Assembly (NCBI RefSeq): GCF_012926525.1
Contig: NZ_JABBNI010000014.1
Location: 124,001-188,000 of the forward strand
Reading direction: 5' to 3'
Length of the DNA stretch: 64,000 bases
Source: Clostridium muellerianum
GTDB lineage: Bacteria > Bacillota > Clostridia > Clostridiales > Clostridiaceae
A model generated the notes under the pieces. That model did no database searches. It worked only from the letters and a program-made list of their open reading frames with translations, and was not told the origin of the DNA. A program made the translations under genes and the position numbers. Of this stretch, positions 8,889 to 19,072 are shown in pieces. Position 1 is the first letter of the stretch. Each line of letters begins with the position of its first letter.

Positions 8889-10952
8889 ATGTCTAAAAAA
8901 GGTAGTATTTTTGGTAAGTTACAACAAATTGGTAAGGCGTTAATGCTTCCAGTTGCAATATTACCAGCTGCAGGTATCTTGCTTGCATTTGGTAACATGT
9001 TTCAAAATCCAGCTTTCTTAAGTCATGTAGCATTTTTGAATAACCATGCATTCCAGACTTTTGCTAAAGTTATGGAGCAATCAGGAGATATTATTTTTGG
9101 TAATCTTTCATTATTATTTGCAGTAGGTGTTGCAGTAGGACTTGCAGGTGGTGAAGGTGTTGCAGGACTTGCAGCAATCGTTGGTTTCTTAATAATGAAT
9201 AAAACTTTAGGAATAGTAGCAGGAGTTACTTCACAGTTAGCAAGTGGCAATAATCCAGCTTATGCATCAGTTTTAGGTATTCCATCATTACAGACAGGTG
9301 TATTTGGTGGTATCTTAATAGGTGTTGTAGCGTCGAAGCTTTATAAGAAATTTCACAATATAGAGTTGCCTTCATATTTAGGCTTCTTTGCAGGAAAAAG
9401 ATTTGTTCCAATTGTGACAGCAGTAACATCAATATTTTTAGGAATTATACTTGTATTTGTATGGCCTCCAATTCAATATGGATTAAATACATTCTCACAT
9501 AATATGATTGATGCAAATCCTACATTAGCAGCATTTGTATTTGGAGTTATTGAAAGATCATTAATACCATTTGGATTACATCACATATTCTATAATCCAT
9601 TCTGGTATCAATTTGGAGAATACGCAAGTAGAGCAACTGGTCAAATTGTAAGAGGAGACCAAACAATATTCATGGCTCAATTAAAAGACTTTACTCAATT
9701 TGGTATGCTTAGTAATGGCGGTACACAATTTACAGCAGGTACATTTATGGCAGGTAAATTCCCATTTATGATGTTTGGATTGCCAGCAGCAGCGCTTGCA
9801 ATGTATCATGAAGCAAAACCAGGAAAGAAGCTTATTGCAGGTGGTATACTTGCATCAGCAGCATTAACTTCATTCTTAACTGGTATAACAGAACCAATAG
9901 AATTCTCATTCTTATTCGTTGCACCAGCACTATTTGCAATACACGCTGTATTTGCAGGTTTATCTTTCATGACAATGCAATTGTTAAATGTTAAGATAGG
10001 TATGACGTTCTCCGGAGGTTTAATAGATTACATGCTATTTGGAGTTATACCAAATAGAACAGCATGGTGGTTAGTAATACCAGTAGGTTTGGTTTTTGCA
10101 TTGATTTACTACTTTGGATTTAGATTTGCTATAAGAAAATGGAATCTTAAGACTCCAGGACGTGAAGATGATGCTGAAGAAGAAGTAACATCTGATGTTC
10201 AAAAGTCAGAATTACCAGCAGCAATATTAAAAGCATTAGGTGGAAAAGAAAATATAACTAATTTAGATGCTTGTATAACTCGTTTAAGAGTAAGTGTTAC
10301 TGATATTAAAAATGTAGATAAGGCTGAACTTAAGAGATTAGGAGCAGCAGGTGTTATGGAAGTAGGAAATAATATTCAGGCTATATTTGGAGGAAAGTCC
10401 GATCAGTTAAAGACTCAAATTAAAGATATTATGGCTGGAAAAATTCCAACAGTTGTAGAAGAGCAGGATAAAAAAGAAGTAGCAGTAACGAAATCAGATG
10501 ACAAAACTTTTGTAGCTCCTTTAGATGGAAAAATATTACCTATAACAGAAGTTCCAGATGAAGTTTTCTCACAGAAAATGATGGGAGATGGATTTGCTAT
10601 AGAGCCAGCAAATGGTGAGGTCGTTTCACCTGTAAATGGAGTAATAACAACTGTTTTTCCAACAAAACATGCTATTGGAATAACTGCAGCAAATGGAAGT
10701 GAAATACTAATTCACTTTGGTATAGACACAGTAAATTTAAAAGGTGAAGGACTAGAAGCTTTAGTAGAGCAGGGAGCTGAGGTTAAGGCAGGTCAGCCTA
10801 TATTAAAGGCAAACTTAGATGTAATAAAAGATAAGGTTCCATCAATTATTACACCAATTATTTTTACAAATTTAGCTGAAGGTCAAACAGTATCAGTTAA
10901 AGCTGGAAGTCAAATAAAACGTGGACAAAAGAATATAGTAACTATTAAATAG
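8889..10952 (+). CDS. ptsG: Glucose PTS transporter, EIICBA
   Basis: Glucose-specific phosphotransferase permease of 687 residues that imports glucose and phosphorylates it to glucose 6-phosphate at the membrane. Order of domains: IIC membrane part (about 1-420, with [23 protein letters not shown] and [11 protein letters not shown]), IIB with phospho-cysteine Cys462 in [11 protein letters not shown], then IIA with phospho-histidine His609 in [10 protein letters not shown]. The sequence follows Bacillus subtilis PtsG closely from the first residues ([22 protein letters not shown]) to the IIA domain, which supports glucose rather than N-acetylglucosamine. It is preceded by a leader hairpin and followed by a strong terminator, so it is monocistronic. 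Phosphate arrives from HPr. Confidence 0.93.
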   Translation: MSKKGSIFGKLQQIGKALMLPVAILPAAGILLAFGNMFQNPAFLSHVAFLNNHAFQTFAKVMEQSGDIIFGNLSLLFAVGVAVGLAGGEGVAGLAAIVGFLIMNKTLGIVAGVTSQLASGNNPAYASVLGIPSLQTGVFGGILIGVVASKLYKKFHNIELPSYLGFFAGKRFVPIVTAVTSIFLGIILVFVWPPIQYGLNTFSHNMIDANPTLAAFVFGVIERSLIPFGLHHIFYNPFWYQFGEYASRATGQIVRGDQTIFMAQLKDFTQFGMLSNGGTQFTAGTFMAGKFPFMMFGLPAAALAMYHEAKPGKKLIAGGILASAALTSFLTGITEPIEFSFLFVAPALFAIHAVFAGLSFMTMQLLNVKIGMTFSGGLIDYMLFGVIPNRTAWWLVIPVGLVFALIYYFGFRFAIRKWNLKTPGREDDAEEEVTSDVQKSELPAAILKALGGKENITNLDACITRLRVSVTDIKNVDKAELKRLGAAGVMEVGNNIQAIFGGKSDQLKTQIKDIMAGKIPTVVEEQDKKEVAVTKSDDKTFVAPLDGKILPITEVPDEVFSQKMMGDGFAIEPANGEVVSPVNGVITTVFPTKHAIGITAANGSEILIHFGIDTVNLKGEGLEALVEQGAEVKAGQPILKANLDVIKDKVPSIITPIIFTNLAEGQTVSVKAGSQIKRGQKNIVTIK

Positions 10953-10957
10953 TAAGC

Positions 10958-11004
10958 TTAAAAAGCCAGTGTATATCTAGCATATATACTGGCTTTTTAT
11001 TTTA
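10958..11004 (+). terminator. Terminator of ptsG
   Basis: AAAAAGCCAGT.GTATAT pairs with ATATATACTGGCTTTTT (about 16 bp, small loop), then TATTTT. This is a typical strong intrinsic terminator just after the PTS gene. Confidence 0.85.
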
Positions 11005-11158
11005 GTAAAATAAAACTTATTTTAGGCTAATATTTTATAATTCCTCCAAATGATAATAAGAATTGTTAAAAATAAAACAAAATATTCTTTATGACCAAAA
11101 TATATTTTAAAAGTTCAAAATATTTTAATAAGTAAATATTGATGATATTATTTACTCA

Positions 11159-11174
11159 TAGCAAACGGTTACAA
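11159..11174 (+). promoter_or_regulatory. Candidate cre (CcpA) site upstream of malic enzyme
   Basis: TAGCAAACGGTTACAA matches the cre consensus WTGNAANCGNWWNCAW at every defined base but one, including the central CG. It lies 35 bases before the malic enzyme start and close to where the promoter must be. Carbon-catabolite control of this malate-type operon by CcpA is therefore plausible. Confidence 0.5.
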
Positions 11175-11208
11175 AAATTGATATAAAAAATGAAAGGAAG
11201 ATTTAAAA

Positions 11209-12381
11209 ATGAATTATTTTAAAGAAAGTTTAAAATTACATGAAAAAAATACAGGAAAAATTGAAATAATATCAAAGGTTAAGGTTGAGACAAGAGATGA
11301 TTTAAGTTTAGCATATACTCCTGGAGTTGCAGAGCCATGCAGAAAGATTTATGAGGATGAAGAAAACGTTTATAAATATACTTCAAAAGGAAATCTAGTT
11401 GCAGTAGTTACAGATGGAACAGCAGTATTGGGACTTGGAGACATAGGGCCTAAAGCTGGACTACCAGTTATGGAAGGTAAGGCAATTTTATTTAAAGAAT
11501 TTGCAAATGTTGATGCATTTCCAATATGTGTAGATACAAAGAATATTGACGATATAGTGAAAACTGTAAAACTTATAGCTCCAGTGTTTGGTGGAATTAA
11601 TATAGAAGATATAGGAGCGCCAAGATGCTTTGAAATTGAAGAAAGATTAAAAAAGGAACTTGATATACCTGTATTCCACGATGATCAGCATGGAACTGCT
11701 ATAGTTGTTCTTGCAGGTGTAATAAATGCTTTAAAAGTTGTTAATAAGAAAATAGAAGATATAAAAGTTGTTATAAATGGTGCAGGAGCTGCAGGAACTG
11801 CTATAGCTAAATTATTACTTTCTTCAGGAGTAAATAATCTAATTGCATGTGATAAGGTTGGTATTCTTTACAGAGGAATAGAAAATGTAGATGATGCTAA
11901 AAAAGAACTTGCAAAGGTAACTAATCTAGAGAATATTCAAGGAAATTTAGCAGATGCATTAGTAGGTGCAGATGTATTTATAGGGGTTTCAGCACCAGGA
12001 ATAATAAGTCAGGACATGGTAAGATCAATGAACAAGGATTCAATCTTCTTTGCTATGGCAAACCCAACTCCAGAAATAATGCCTGATGAAGCAAAGGCAG
12101 CAGGAGCAAGGGTAGTAGGTACTGGACGTTCAGATTTTCCAAATCAGGTTAACAATGTATTAGCTTTCCCAGGAATATTTAGAGGAGCTTTAGATTGTAG
12201 AGCAAAAGAAATTAATGAAGAAATGAAAATAGCAGCAGCTTATGCTATAGCAAACAGTATTAACGAAGAAGAGCTAAATGAAAACAATGTAATACCAAGT
12301 GCATTAGACAAAAAAGTAGCTGCAAATGTAGCAGAGGAAATTATGAAAGCAGCTAGAAAAACTGGTGTAACAAGAGTATAA
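11209..12381 (+). CDS. Malic enzyme, NAD(P)-dependent
   Basis: Oxidative decarboxylation of malate to pyruvate and CO2 with reduction of NAD(P), cytoplasmic; 390 residues, the usual length of short bacterial malic enzymes. The N-terminal part has the catalytic segment LSLAYTPGVAEPC and the lysine in GPKAGLPVMEGKAILFKEF. The metal and substrate region includes IEDIGAPRCFEIE and FHDDQHGTAIV. The Rossmann part has VVINGAGAAGTAIAKLL, and the end includes FPNQVNNVLAFPGIFRGALD. It is first in an operon with a KdgT-family permease and sits next to a CitA/CitB-type two-component system, consistent with malate (or another C4-acid) utilisation. Cofactor choice cannot be decided by eye. Confidence 0.93.
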   Translation: MNYFKESLKLHEKNTGKIEIISKVKVETRDDLSLAYTPGVAEPCRKIYEDEENVYKYTSKGNLVAVVTDGTAVLGLGDIGPKAGLPVMEGKAILFKEFANVDAFPICVDTKNIDDIVKTVKLIAPVFGGINIEDIGAPRCFEIEERLKKELDIPVFHDDQHGTAIVVLAGVINALKVVNKKIEDIKVVINGAGAAGTAIAKLLLSSGVNNLIACDKVGILYRGIENVDDAKKELAKVTNLENIQGNLADALVGADVFIGVSAPGIISQDMVRSMNKDSIFFAMANPTPEIMPDEAKAAGARVVGTGRSDFPNQVNNVLAFPGIFRGALDCRAKEINEEMKIAAAYAIANSINEEELNENNVIPSALDKKVAANVAEEIMKAARKTGVTRV

Positions 12382-12407
12382 AAGAAAAAATAAATGGAGG
12401 GATAAAA

Positions 12408-13379
12408 ATGCAAATTCCAATTAAGAAAACACTTGATAAAATACCAGGCGGTATGATGGTTGTTCCACTTTTTCTAGGAGTATTAGTTAACACATTTTGT
12501 CCACAATTTTTAAAAATTGGAGGATTTACAACAGCATTGTTTAGCGCAAGTGCATCATCCACAATTTTAGCTTGTTTCATGTTTTTGATTGGTTCACAGA
12601 TTAACTTCAAATTAGCACCAAAGGCAATAAAAAAAGGTGCAATATTAATAACAGGAAAATTTATAGTAGGTGCTGGTATTGGTATATTTGTAGGAAAAGT
12701 TTTTGGAACTGCAGGAGTACTAGGTTTATCACCGTTAGCTATTCTTTCAGCACTCACAAATTGTAATGGTGGATTATATGCATCACTTGCTTCACAGTAT
12801 GGTGATGAAACTGATGTAGGTGCTTATGCTTTGTTATCTTTAAAAGATGGTCCATTCTTTACACTTGTTGCATTGGGTGCATCAGGACTTGCACAAGTTC
12901 CTTTTAAAGCACTTGTAGCAGTAATGATTCCAATAGTAATAGGAATGATTTTGGGAAATCTTGATTCTGATATGAGAAAATTTCTTGGAAGCAGCAAAAT
13001 GTTATTAATACCATTCTTCTCCTTCCCATTAGGTGCTGGAATGAATCTTGCAACTATTGCAAAAGCTGGAGGTCCTGGTATATTATTAGGAATAATAGCT
13101 GCTTTTACTGGAATAGGAGCATTTATACTTCTTAAATTATTCAAAGAAGAGCCTATAATTGGACTTGCTACAGGCTCAACTGCAGGAAACGCTGTAGCCA
13201 CTCCAGCAGCTGTTGCAGCAGCAGATCCGACACTAGCTGTTGTAGCAACGGTAGCTACTGCACAGGTTGCAGCAGCATGTGTAGTATCAGCCATCGTATG
13301 TCCGTTTATTGTTACTTATGCATTTAAAATGCTTAATAGGAATAAAGTGAAAAAATTAAACAATGAAGTTATTGCATGA
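12408..13379 (+). CDS. KdgT-family permease, probably for malate or another carboxylate
   Basis: Integral membrane protein of 323 residues with about ten hydrophobic segments, resembling the 2-keto-3-deoxygluconate permease (KdgT) family from its first residues (KIPGGMMVVPLFLGVL) onward. Family features visible are the Gly/Ala-rich half repeats and the segment GLATGSTAGNAVATPAAVAAADP. It begins 26 bases after the malic enzyme stop with GGAGGG ahead of it, so it is in the same operon. No KDG kinase or aldolase is nearby. From context I infer that it imports malate or a related acid rather than 2-keto-3-deoxygluconate, but only transport assays can settle the substrate. Confidence 0.85.
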   Translation: MQIPIKKTLDKIPGGMMVVPLFLGVLVNTFCPQFLKIGGFTTALFSASASSTILACFMFLIGSQINFKLAPKAIKKGAILITGKFIVGAGIGIFVGKVFGTAGVLGLSPLAILSALTNCNGGLYASLASQYGDETDVGAYALLSLKDGPFFTLVALGASGLAQVPFKALVAVMIPIVIGMILGNLDSDMRKFLGSSKMLLIPFFSFPLGAGMNLATIAKAGGPGILLGIIAAFTGIGAFILLKLFKEEPIIGLATGSTAGNAVATPAAVAAADPTLAVVATVATAQVAAACVVSAIVCPFIVTYAFKMLNRNKVKKLNNEVIA

Positions 13380-13452
13380 TGAAAAATGTCACTAAAATAA
13401 AAAAAATTAATAAGTAGCTATCAAATTAAACATGGAAAAGTAGGAGACAATA

Positions 13453-13557
13453 ATGGAAGAAGCATTATATAATGGGATAAAAGTATTTGTTTCTATATTG
13501 ATTCTTTCATACACATTTATAGTCTCCTATGCTTCTGTGTTTTTTACATGTTTTTAA
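13453..13557 (+). CDS. Small hydrophobic membrane protein (34 aa)
   Basis: A 34-codon frame, MEEALYNGIKVF followed by one hydrophobic segment (VSILILSYTFIVSYASVFF), preceded by TAGGAGACAATA, a good ribosome site at the right spacing. It lies in the gap between the KdgT-like permease and the sensor kinase. A single-helix small protein beside a permease could be an accessory subunit, but I do not recognise a family. Note that TAGGAGAC at the ribosome site can pair with GTCTCCTA inside the gene (about 13441-13448 with 13521-13528), which could mask translation. Confidence 0.5.
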   Translation: MEEALYNGIKVFVSILILSYTFIVSYASVFFTCF

Positions 13558-13702
13558 TTATAAAAGCTAGATTTGAATATAAGTAGACGGATAAACTTTC
13601 TAATTTTATAAAAATTAACCAAGTAGTTATTCTAAATATGTAATTTTATGAAAATTTGCTTTTATATAAGAAGAATGAATTTTATTAAGTAAGGTGATGA
13701 AT

Positions 13703-15298
13703 GTGAGAAAGGCAATGAAACTGCAAACAAAAATTACTTTATTGGTCATTACAGTTGTGTTTATTTCCATATCCATAATCATTTCTTTTATTGTCCCATG
13801 GATGACAGGAAATATTGAAAATAAGGCTAGAACTAACATCATGAATGTAGCTGAGATGGTGGCACATTCAAAAGAAATAGTAGCTGCACTGGAAATTAAA
13901 GATCCAGAGAGGAAAATAGAACCTTATATTAATACGCAGCTCAAGAATTTAGAACAAGTTGAATATATAATTGTAGTAGATAATAATGATATCAGGTATT
14001 CCCATCCCAATCCTGAAATGATAGGAAAAAAGTTTATGGGGGGAGATGAAAAAAGAGTAGTTCAAAAGGGAGAAACATATATTTCTCAGGCTATAGGTAC
14101 ACTTGGAAAATCACTTAGAGCTTTTACTCCAATATATGATTCAGAAAATAAGAAAGAAATAGGCTTTGTTTCTGTAGGTACACTTACTCATAGTATTGAA
14201 ACATCTAAACGCACAGCTGTTATATATATAATTTTAATTGGTATTGGAGGACTTATGACAGGTGTAATAGGAGCATTTTTATTAGCTAATAACATAAAAA
14301 ATGCATTGATGGGACTTGAACCTGATGAAATAACAAGACTTTATAATGAGAAAATGGGGATTCTTGATGCTATTCATGAAGGATTAATAGCTGTTGATGA
14401 TAAAGGTAAAGTTACACTTATAAATGATTCGGCTTTAAATATATTACATTTTGAAGGCAGTATTAGTAAGGAATATATTATAGGTCAGTATGTAGAAGAG
14501 GTTATTCCTAATACCCGTATGGTTAATATATTAAAAACAGGAAAATGTGAATTTGAAGAGGAACAAAGAATAAATGATACCATAATAATGACAAATAGGA
14601 TTCCTATAATAAGTAGGGGAAGGATTATAGGCGCTATTGCTAGCTTTAGAGATAAAACAGAAGTAACCAAAATGGCAGAGGAGCTTACTGGGGCAAAAAA
14701 ACTAGCCTGGTCTTTAAGGGCTCAAAATCATGAATTTATGAATAAACTTCATACTATATCAGGACTTATACAATTAGAAGAATACGATGAAGCTTTAGAG
14801 TTCATATCGGATGTAGCAAAAGTGAGAAGTAATATAAGTAATATTTTAACGAATAATATAAAAGATGCTTCTTTATCAGCTTTATTATTGTCTAAGTATA
14901 ATAAAGCTGAGGAGTGTAGAGTTAAGCTCAAAATAGATGAAAATTCAAAACTTACAAAGTTACCTCAGGATATGACTTCTGATGAAATTGTGTCTATTAT
15001 TGGAAATTTAATAGAAAATTCCTTAGATGAAGTTAAGAATGATGGAACTGGGTACATACATGTAAAAATAGTTGAAATGAGAAATTCTTTAGGTATAGAA
15101 GTGAAAGATAATGGCGGTGGAATTCCTGTAGAGTATAGAGAAAAAATATACGAACAAGGATTTTCAACAAAGGAAGGCCAACGTGGACACGGCATGTATA
15201 TTGTAAAGAAAATAATTGATGAGTATAATGGTATAATAGATTTAGATGTAGATGAAGGAGTTGTCTGGCAAATAACTATACCAATGACAGGGAAGTAA
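13703..15298 (+). CDS. CitA/DcuS-family sensor histidine kinase
   Basis: Membrane sensor kinase, about 531 residues. One helix is at the N terminus, followed by an extracytoplasmic PAS-type sensor (about 35-170, with the family motif IRYSHPNPEMIGKKFMGGD), a second helix near 175-200 and a cytoplasmic PAS domain (about 215-320). The phospho-histidine is in LRAQNHEFMNKLHTISGL, typical of citrate/C4-dicarboxylate kinases, and the ATPase domain has DNGGGIP and GHGMYIVKK. Such kinases sense carboxylates such as citrate, fumarate or malate. I chose GTG at 13703, four bases after AGGTGAT. An in-frame GTG/ATG at 13694/13697 overlaps that ribosome site, and an ATG at 13715 is another option. Confidence 0.88.
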   Translation: MRKAMKLQTKITLLVITVVFISISIIISFIVPWMTGNIENKARTNIMNVAEMVAHSKEIVAALEIKDPERKIEPYINTQLKNLEQVEYIIVVDNNDIRYSHPNPEMIGKKFMGGDEKRVVQKGETYISQAIGTLGKSLRAFTPIYDSENKKEIGFVSVGTLTHSIETSKRTAVIYIILIGIGGLMTGVIGAFLLANNIKNALMGLEPDEITRLYNEKMGILDAIHEGLIAVDDKGKVTLINDSALNILHFEGSISKEYIIGQYVEEVIPNTRMVNILKTGKCEFEEEQRINDTIIMTNRIPIISRGRIIGAIASFRDKTEVTKMAEELTGAKKLAWSLRAQNHEFMNKLHTISGLIQLEEYDEALEFISDVAKVRSNISNILTNNIKDASLSALLLSKYNKAEECRVKLKIDENSKLTKLPQDMTSDEIVSIIGNLIENSLDEVKNDGTGYIHVKIVEMRNSLGIEVKDNGGGIPVEYREKIYEQGFSTKEGQRGHGMYIVKKIIDEYNGIIDLDVDEGVVWQITIPMTGK

Positions 15299-15514
15299 AT
15301 GTGCTAAATAAATTTTTATAAGTAAATTGTTATTTATGACTGAAGAAGCTAAGTTGCCTGGTGTTTCTCAAAAGAAAAAAATTCTATAAGTAAAGGTTTA
15401 CTGATGAATCTAATTTAAAGGGAAGGTTGCAGTAGGTAGATATTAAATAAACTGTAAGTAGAATAAATAAATCTCTTAAGTTGTCCAGTATTTTAAATTT
15501 AAGGTGGAATAAGC

Positions 15515-16189
15515 ATGATTGAAGTAATGATTATTGAAGATGATCCTATGGTTATGGAAATAAACTCTAAGTTTTTAAAGAGGACTGAAGGGTTTGACTT
15601 ATATAAATCAGTTTCTAATCTAGAGGATGCAAAAAAATTTATATCTATTAAAAAACCAGATTTAATATTGCTTGATGTATATCTTCCAAGAGAAAATGGA
15701 ATTGACTTCTTAAAGTGGATAAGAAGCCAGGAGATGGATATAGATATTATTTTAATTACAGCAGACAAATCTATTGAAAGGATACAGGAAGCTTTTAGAT
15801 ACGGAGTTATAGATTATCTTATAAAACCTTTCAGCTTTGAAAGATTTAAGGAATCACTTATTCAATTTAAAGGCAGATATTATAAGTTTAAAAAAGATGG
15901 TGTAATAGAACAAAAAGATTTAGATAAATTAATATCTAGTTCCAATATTTCTCAAAATGAAGATGATTTTGCTAAGGGACTTAACAAATATACTTATAAA
16001 TCCATATGGGATGAAATAGAAAAGAGGAATTATGAAGATTTTACAGCAGAGGAATTAGCAGAAAAGCTAGGAATAGCAAGAGTAACAGTTAGAAGATATC
16101 TTGAACATATGGAAAAGGAAAATAAAGTAGATAAATTGATAGAATATGGTAGAATCGGAAGACCTCAACATAAGTATCACAAAATTTAA
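15515..16189 (+). CDS. CitB/DcuR-family response regulator
   Basis: Response regulator of 224 residues, partner of the kinase upstream (gap of 216 bases without a gene). The receiver domain starts IEVMIIEDDPMVMEIN with the phospho-acceptor in KPDLILLDVYLPRENG and the conserved lysine in DYLIKPFSFERF. The C-terminal part has the helix-turn-helix seen in CitB/DctR-type regulators (FTAEELAEKLGIARVTVRRYLEHM), ending with YGRIGRPQHKY. It most likely activates the malic enzyme-permease operon in response to an external carboxylate. This is inferred from family and position. Confidence 0.9.
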   Translation: MIEVMIIEDDPMVMEINSKFLKRTEGFDLYKSVSNLEDAKKFISIKKPDLILLDVYLPRENGIDFLKWIRSQEMDIDIILITADKSIERIQEAFRYGVIDYLIKPFSFERFKESLIQFKGRYYKFKKDGVIEQKDLDKLISSSNISQNEDDFAKGLNKYTYKSIWDEIEKRNYEDFTAEELAEKLGIARVTVRRYLEHMEKENKVDKLIEYGRIGRPQHKYHKI

Positions 16190-16668
16190 TAACGTTTTTT
16201 CAATACTATTATGCAAATAATTTGTGCATTATGCATGTCAATTTTATGATATTAACAGTATTCTTTAGCATTATTGATATTTCTTTAGTAAAGTTATATA
16301 ATTTTATAGGAAGATTTTTAGCATGAATTATATTAAAGAATTTATTGTGTGCAATGCACCTATATTTGAATTTACACAAATTTAGGTGCATTTCCTATCA
16401 TATTTGAAATTCTTATAATTCAGATTATATAAAAGTTTAATAGTATACCTGTTATAGAGTAATATATTTGTAAATAAGGAATAAAAAAAAGGAGAATTAG
16501 TTAAAAGAAAATTTATATTTTAACTGCAATATAGTATAATATTTGTTAGAATATAAAAGGGTGTAGCAATAACAATATTAAGCTAATCCAAAATAATTAA
16601 TTTTGCTCTGTAGTTTAGAGTAATTGATAATAATTTTTAATATAATAACAGATGAGGAATATAAAAAT
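16190..16668. other. Intergenic region with one hairpin
   Basis: A gap of about 480 bases. The only structure I can support is AATGCACCTA (16353-16362) pairing with TAGGTGCATT (16383-16392), a 10-bp stem without a clear T-run. It may be a weak terminator or an operator. A 60-codon minus-strand frame across it lacks a ribosome site. The tail of the gap carries the leader of the methyltransferase gene. Confidence 0.4.
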
Positions 16669-17445
16669 ATGACAATGGAATTGGAAAAATACTATAATAA
16701 ATTTTGTGAGGATAAAAGATTAACAAGAAGATATGGACAAGTTGAATATATAACTTCCATGAAGTATATTCATAAGTATCTAGAAAATGATGAAAATGCA
16801 AAAATTTTAGATGTTGGAGCAGGGACAGGCAGGTACTCTGTAGAATTGGCAAATGAAGGATATGATGTTACTGCAATTGAACTTGTAAAGCATAATTTGG
16901 GTGTTTTAAAATCAAAAAAAAGTGCAGTAAAAGCCTATCAAGGAACAGCACTAAATTTATCAAGATTTTCAGAAAATGCTTTTGACATGACACTTTTATT
17001 TGGACCAATGTATCATTTATATACATTTGAGGATAAAGTAAAAGCACTACAGGAGGCAAAAAGAGTAACGAAAACTGGAGGATTTATCTTAGTAGCATAT
17101 TGCATGAACGAATATAGTGTAATAACATATGGTTTTAAAGAAAACAATATTCGTGAATGTATTGATAATGGAAAACTTACTGATAATTTTCATGTTGTAT
17201 CAGAACCGAAAGATTTATATGATTATGTAAGGATTGAAGACATTAATAGGTTAAATGATGAAGTAAACCTTCAAAGAATAAAATTAATTGCAGCAGACGG
17301 ACCTGCTGATTATATGCGACCAGTTTTGAATGCCATGGATGATGATACATTTAAACTTTTTCTTGATTATCATTTTTCTACCTGTGAAAGACCCGATTTG
17401 CTTGGAGCAAGTGCACATACGGTAGATATTTTAAGAAAAGAATAA
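16669..17445 (+). CDS. Class I SAM-dependent methyltransferase
   Basis: Cytoplasmic methyltransferase of 258 residues with the Rossmann-like SAM fold. Motif I is AKILDVGAGTGRYSVELA, an acidic residue follows in VTAIELVKHN, then a post-I region NAFDMTLLFGPMYHLYTFED and VTKTGGFILVAYC. The C-terminal third is specific to this subfamily and probably binds the acceptor, which I cannot name. I chose the ATG at 16669, which follows GATGAGGAAT; a TTG 45 bases upstream has no ribosome site. It stands alone, with a terminator about 140 bases after the stop. Confidence 0.85.
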   Translation: MTMELEKYYNKFCEDKRLTRRYGQVEYITSMKYIHKYLENDENAKILDVGAGTGRYSVELANEGYDVTAIELVKHNLGVLKSKKSAVKAYQGTALNLSRFSENAFDMTLLFGPMYHLYTFEDKVKALQEAKRVTKTGGFILVAYCMNEYSVITYGFKENNIRECIDNGKLTDNFHVVSEPKDLYDYVRIEDINRLNDEVNLQRIKLIAADGPADYMRPVLNAMDDDTFKLFLDYHFSTCERPDLLGASAHTVDILRKE

Positions 17446-17759
17446 TTAAAAACAGAAATTAGTAGATAACATTCTAAAGTATAGTATTAAAAAACTTTAG
17501 GCTGAAAAGTTTCAAATAATCTATTTATGAATATGGTTTAAATAGATATTGACTCTTCTAAATTTGATTTGATATAATGATCATTGAAACATGTGGTGCC
17601 TTGCACGTAAGTCTAGTTTACGCAAAGTACTACATGTTTTTTATTTGTATTCAGTAAAAAATTTTTATATATGTTTATATTGCTTAGAATAATAATATAA
17701 TAAATTTATGAAAGTACTTAAACAGTTTGTAACAATATAATATTAGAAGGAGAAAATAT
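17446..17759. other. Intergenic region with terminator
   Basis: A gap of 314 bases. It contains the hairpin listed next and, near its right end, AGAAGGAG, the ribosome site of the broken MFS gene. I see no other gene or motif. Confidence 0.45.
17588..17646 (+). terminator. Terminator downstream of the methyltransferase
   Basis: AAACATGT (17588 on) pairs with ACATGTTT ending at 17640, an inner stem forms around CGTAA/TTACG, and TTTATTTG follows. It is a compound hairpin with a T-run on the plus strand. Confidence 0.6.
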
Positions 17760-19042
17760 ATGAATAATACGAATAGCAAAATTTATAATAGACGATGGAT
17801 AATATTATTTTTATGTTTGGTAGATTAGGGGATATTAAAGGAAAAACTACTATTTTTAAATTAGGTATTGTAATTTTTACACTTGGTTCATTTTTATGTG
17901 GATTTGCAAATTCCCTTATACTATTAGTTTTAGCAAGGTGTTTACAAGCAGTAGGTGCAGCTGGAACTATGTCAACTAGTCAAGGAATTATAACTCATGT
18001 GTTTCCAAGTAACGAAAGAGGTAGAGCTTTAGGCTTAAACGCAACATCTGTTGCATTAGGTTCCATGGTAGGTCCTCCAATAGGAGGAATAATTGTTTCT
18101 ATATTAAGCTGGCAATATATATTTTTGATAAATGTACCTGTAGGAATTATAGCATTTATTATTTCTATGAGAACATTTCCTAAAAATAATAATATAAATT
18201 CAAATGAAAAATTAGATATAAAAGGAACAGTTCTATTTGGATTAACCATGGTATTATTATTTGGATCATTAACTTTAGGAAATGACATTGGATATGAAAA
18301 TAAAGGAATTATAATTTCATTTATTGTTGCAATCATATTTTTTATTTTATTTATAATAGTTGAGAAAAAAAGTTCTCAACCTTTATTGAAATTAGATATA
18401 TTCAATAATTCGTTGTTTTCGCTTAGTATATTTTGTGCATTTATTTCTTTTGTGGCAATAAGCTGTTCAAATATTATATTACCTTTTTATTTACAATATG
18501 TACTGAAGCTTACACCTTCAGTAACTGGATTTTTAATGATGGTATCTCCAATAATATTATCAGTTGTTGCACCCATAAGTGGATATATATCTGATAAGAT
18601 AGGCTCAGAAATTTTGACACTTTTGGGCCTTATAGGAACTAGTTTAGGATTGTCTTTAATGGCATTTTTAAATCAGTACTCTCATATAGCACAAGTAATT
18701 GTATTTATAGCTGTAATGACTGTTGGAAATGGAATGTTTCAATCACCTAATAATTCATTAGTAATGTCCACAGTTGACAGGAAAAGTTTAGGAATTGCAG
18801 GTGGTATAAATGCACTAGTAAGAAATTTAGGAATGGTATTTGGAATATCATTTTCCACAACACTTCTGTATAGTCAGATGAGTAGAAAAATTGGATATCA
18901 TGTTTCTGGATATATAAATGGAAGAGATGATATTTTTGTATATGGAATGCAGTATGTATATATTACTGCTGCTGTTATATGTCTGGTAGGAGTAGGATTA
19001 ACATCATACAGGTTATACTTTAAGTTAAAAAGAAAGCTGTAG
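17760..19042 (+). pseudogene. MFS drug-efflux-type transporter (DHA2-like), 5' deletion and frameshift
   Basis: A gene start with a good ribosome site (AAGGAG) at 17760 reads MNNTNSKIYNRRWIILFLCL and stops at 17828. This is the typical beginning of EmrB/QacA-like transporters up to helix 1. From 17795, in another frame, the rest of such a transporter runs to 19042: motif A GRLGDIKGK, helices 3 onward, and GPPIGGIIVSILSWQYIFLINVP. Helix 1-2 and the loop between, roughly 60 codons, are missing, and the join is out of frame. A 415-residue product could start at the ATG at 17795, but it would lack two membrane helices and has no ribosome site of its own. I therefore call it a pseudogene, or a sequencing/assembly deletion. 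Confidence 0.75.
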
Positions 19043-19072
19043 GTAAATAAAAATTTAGTTTAAAATATAGTT

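Noticed and set aside
12824-13294. 156-codon minus-strand frame opposite the KdgT-like permease
   Set aside because: Ala/Pro-rich antisense shadow of Gly/Ala-rich membrane helices; the plus-strand gene is clear.
16209-16391. 60-codon minus-strand reading frame between the response regulator and methyltransferase genes
   Set aside because: It starts within a hairpin, lacks a ribosome site, and its sequence looks random.
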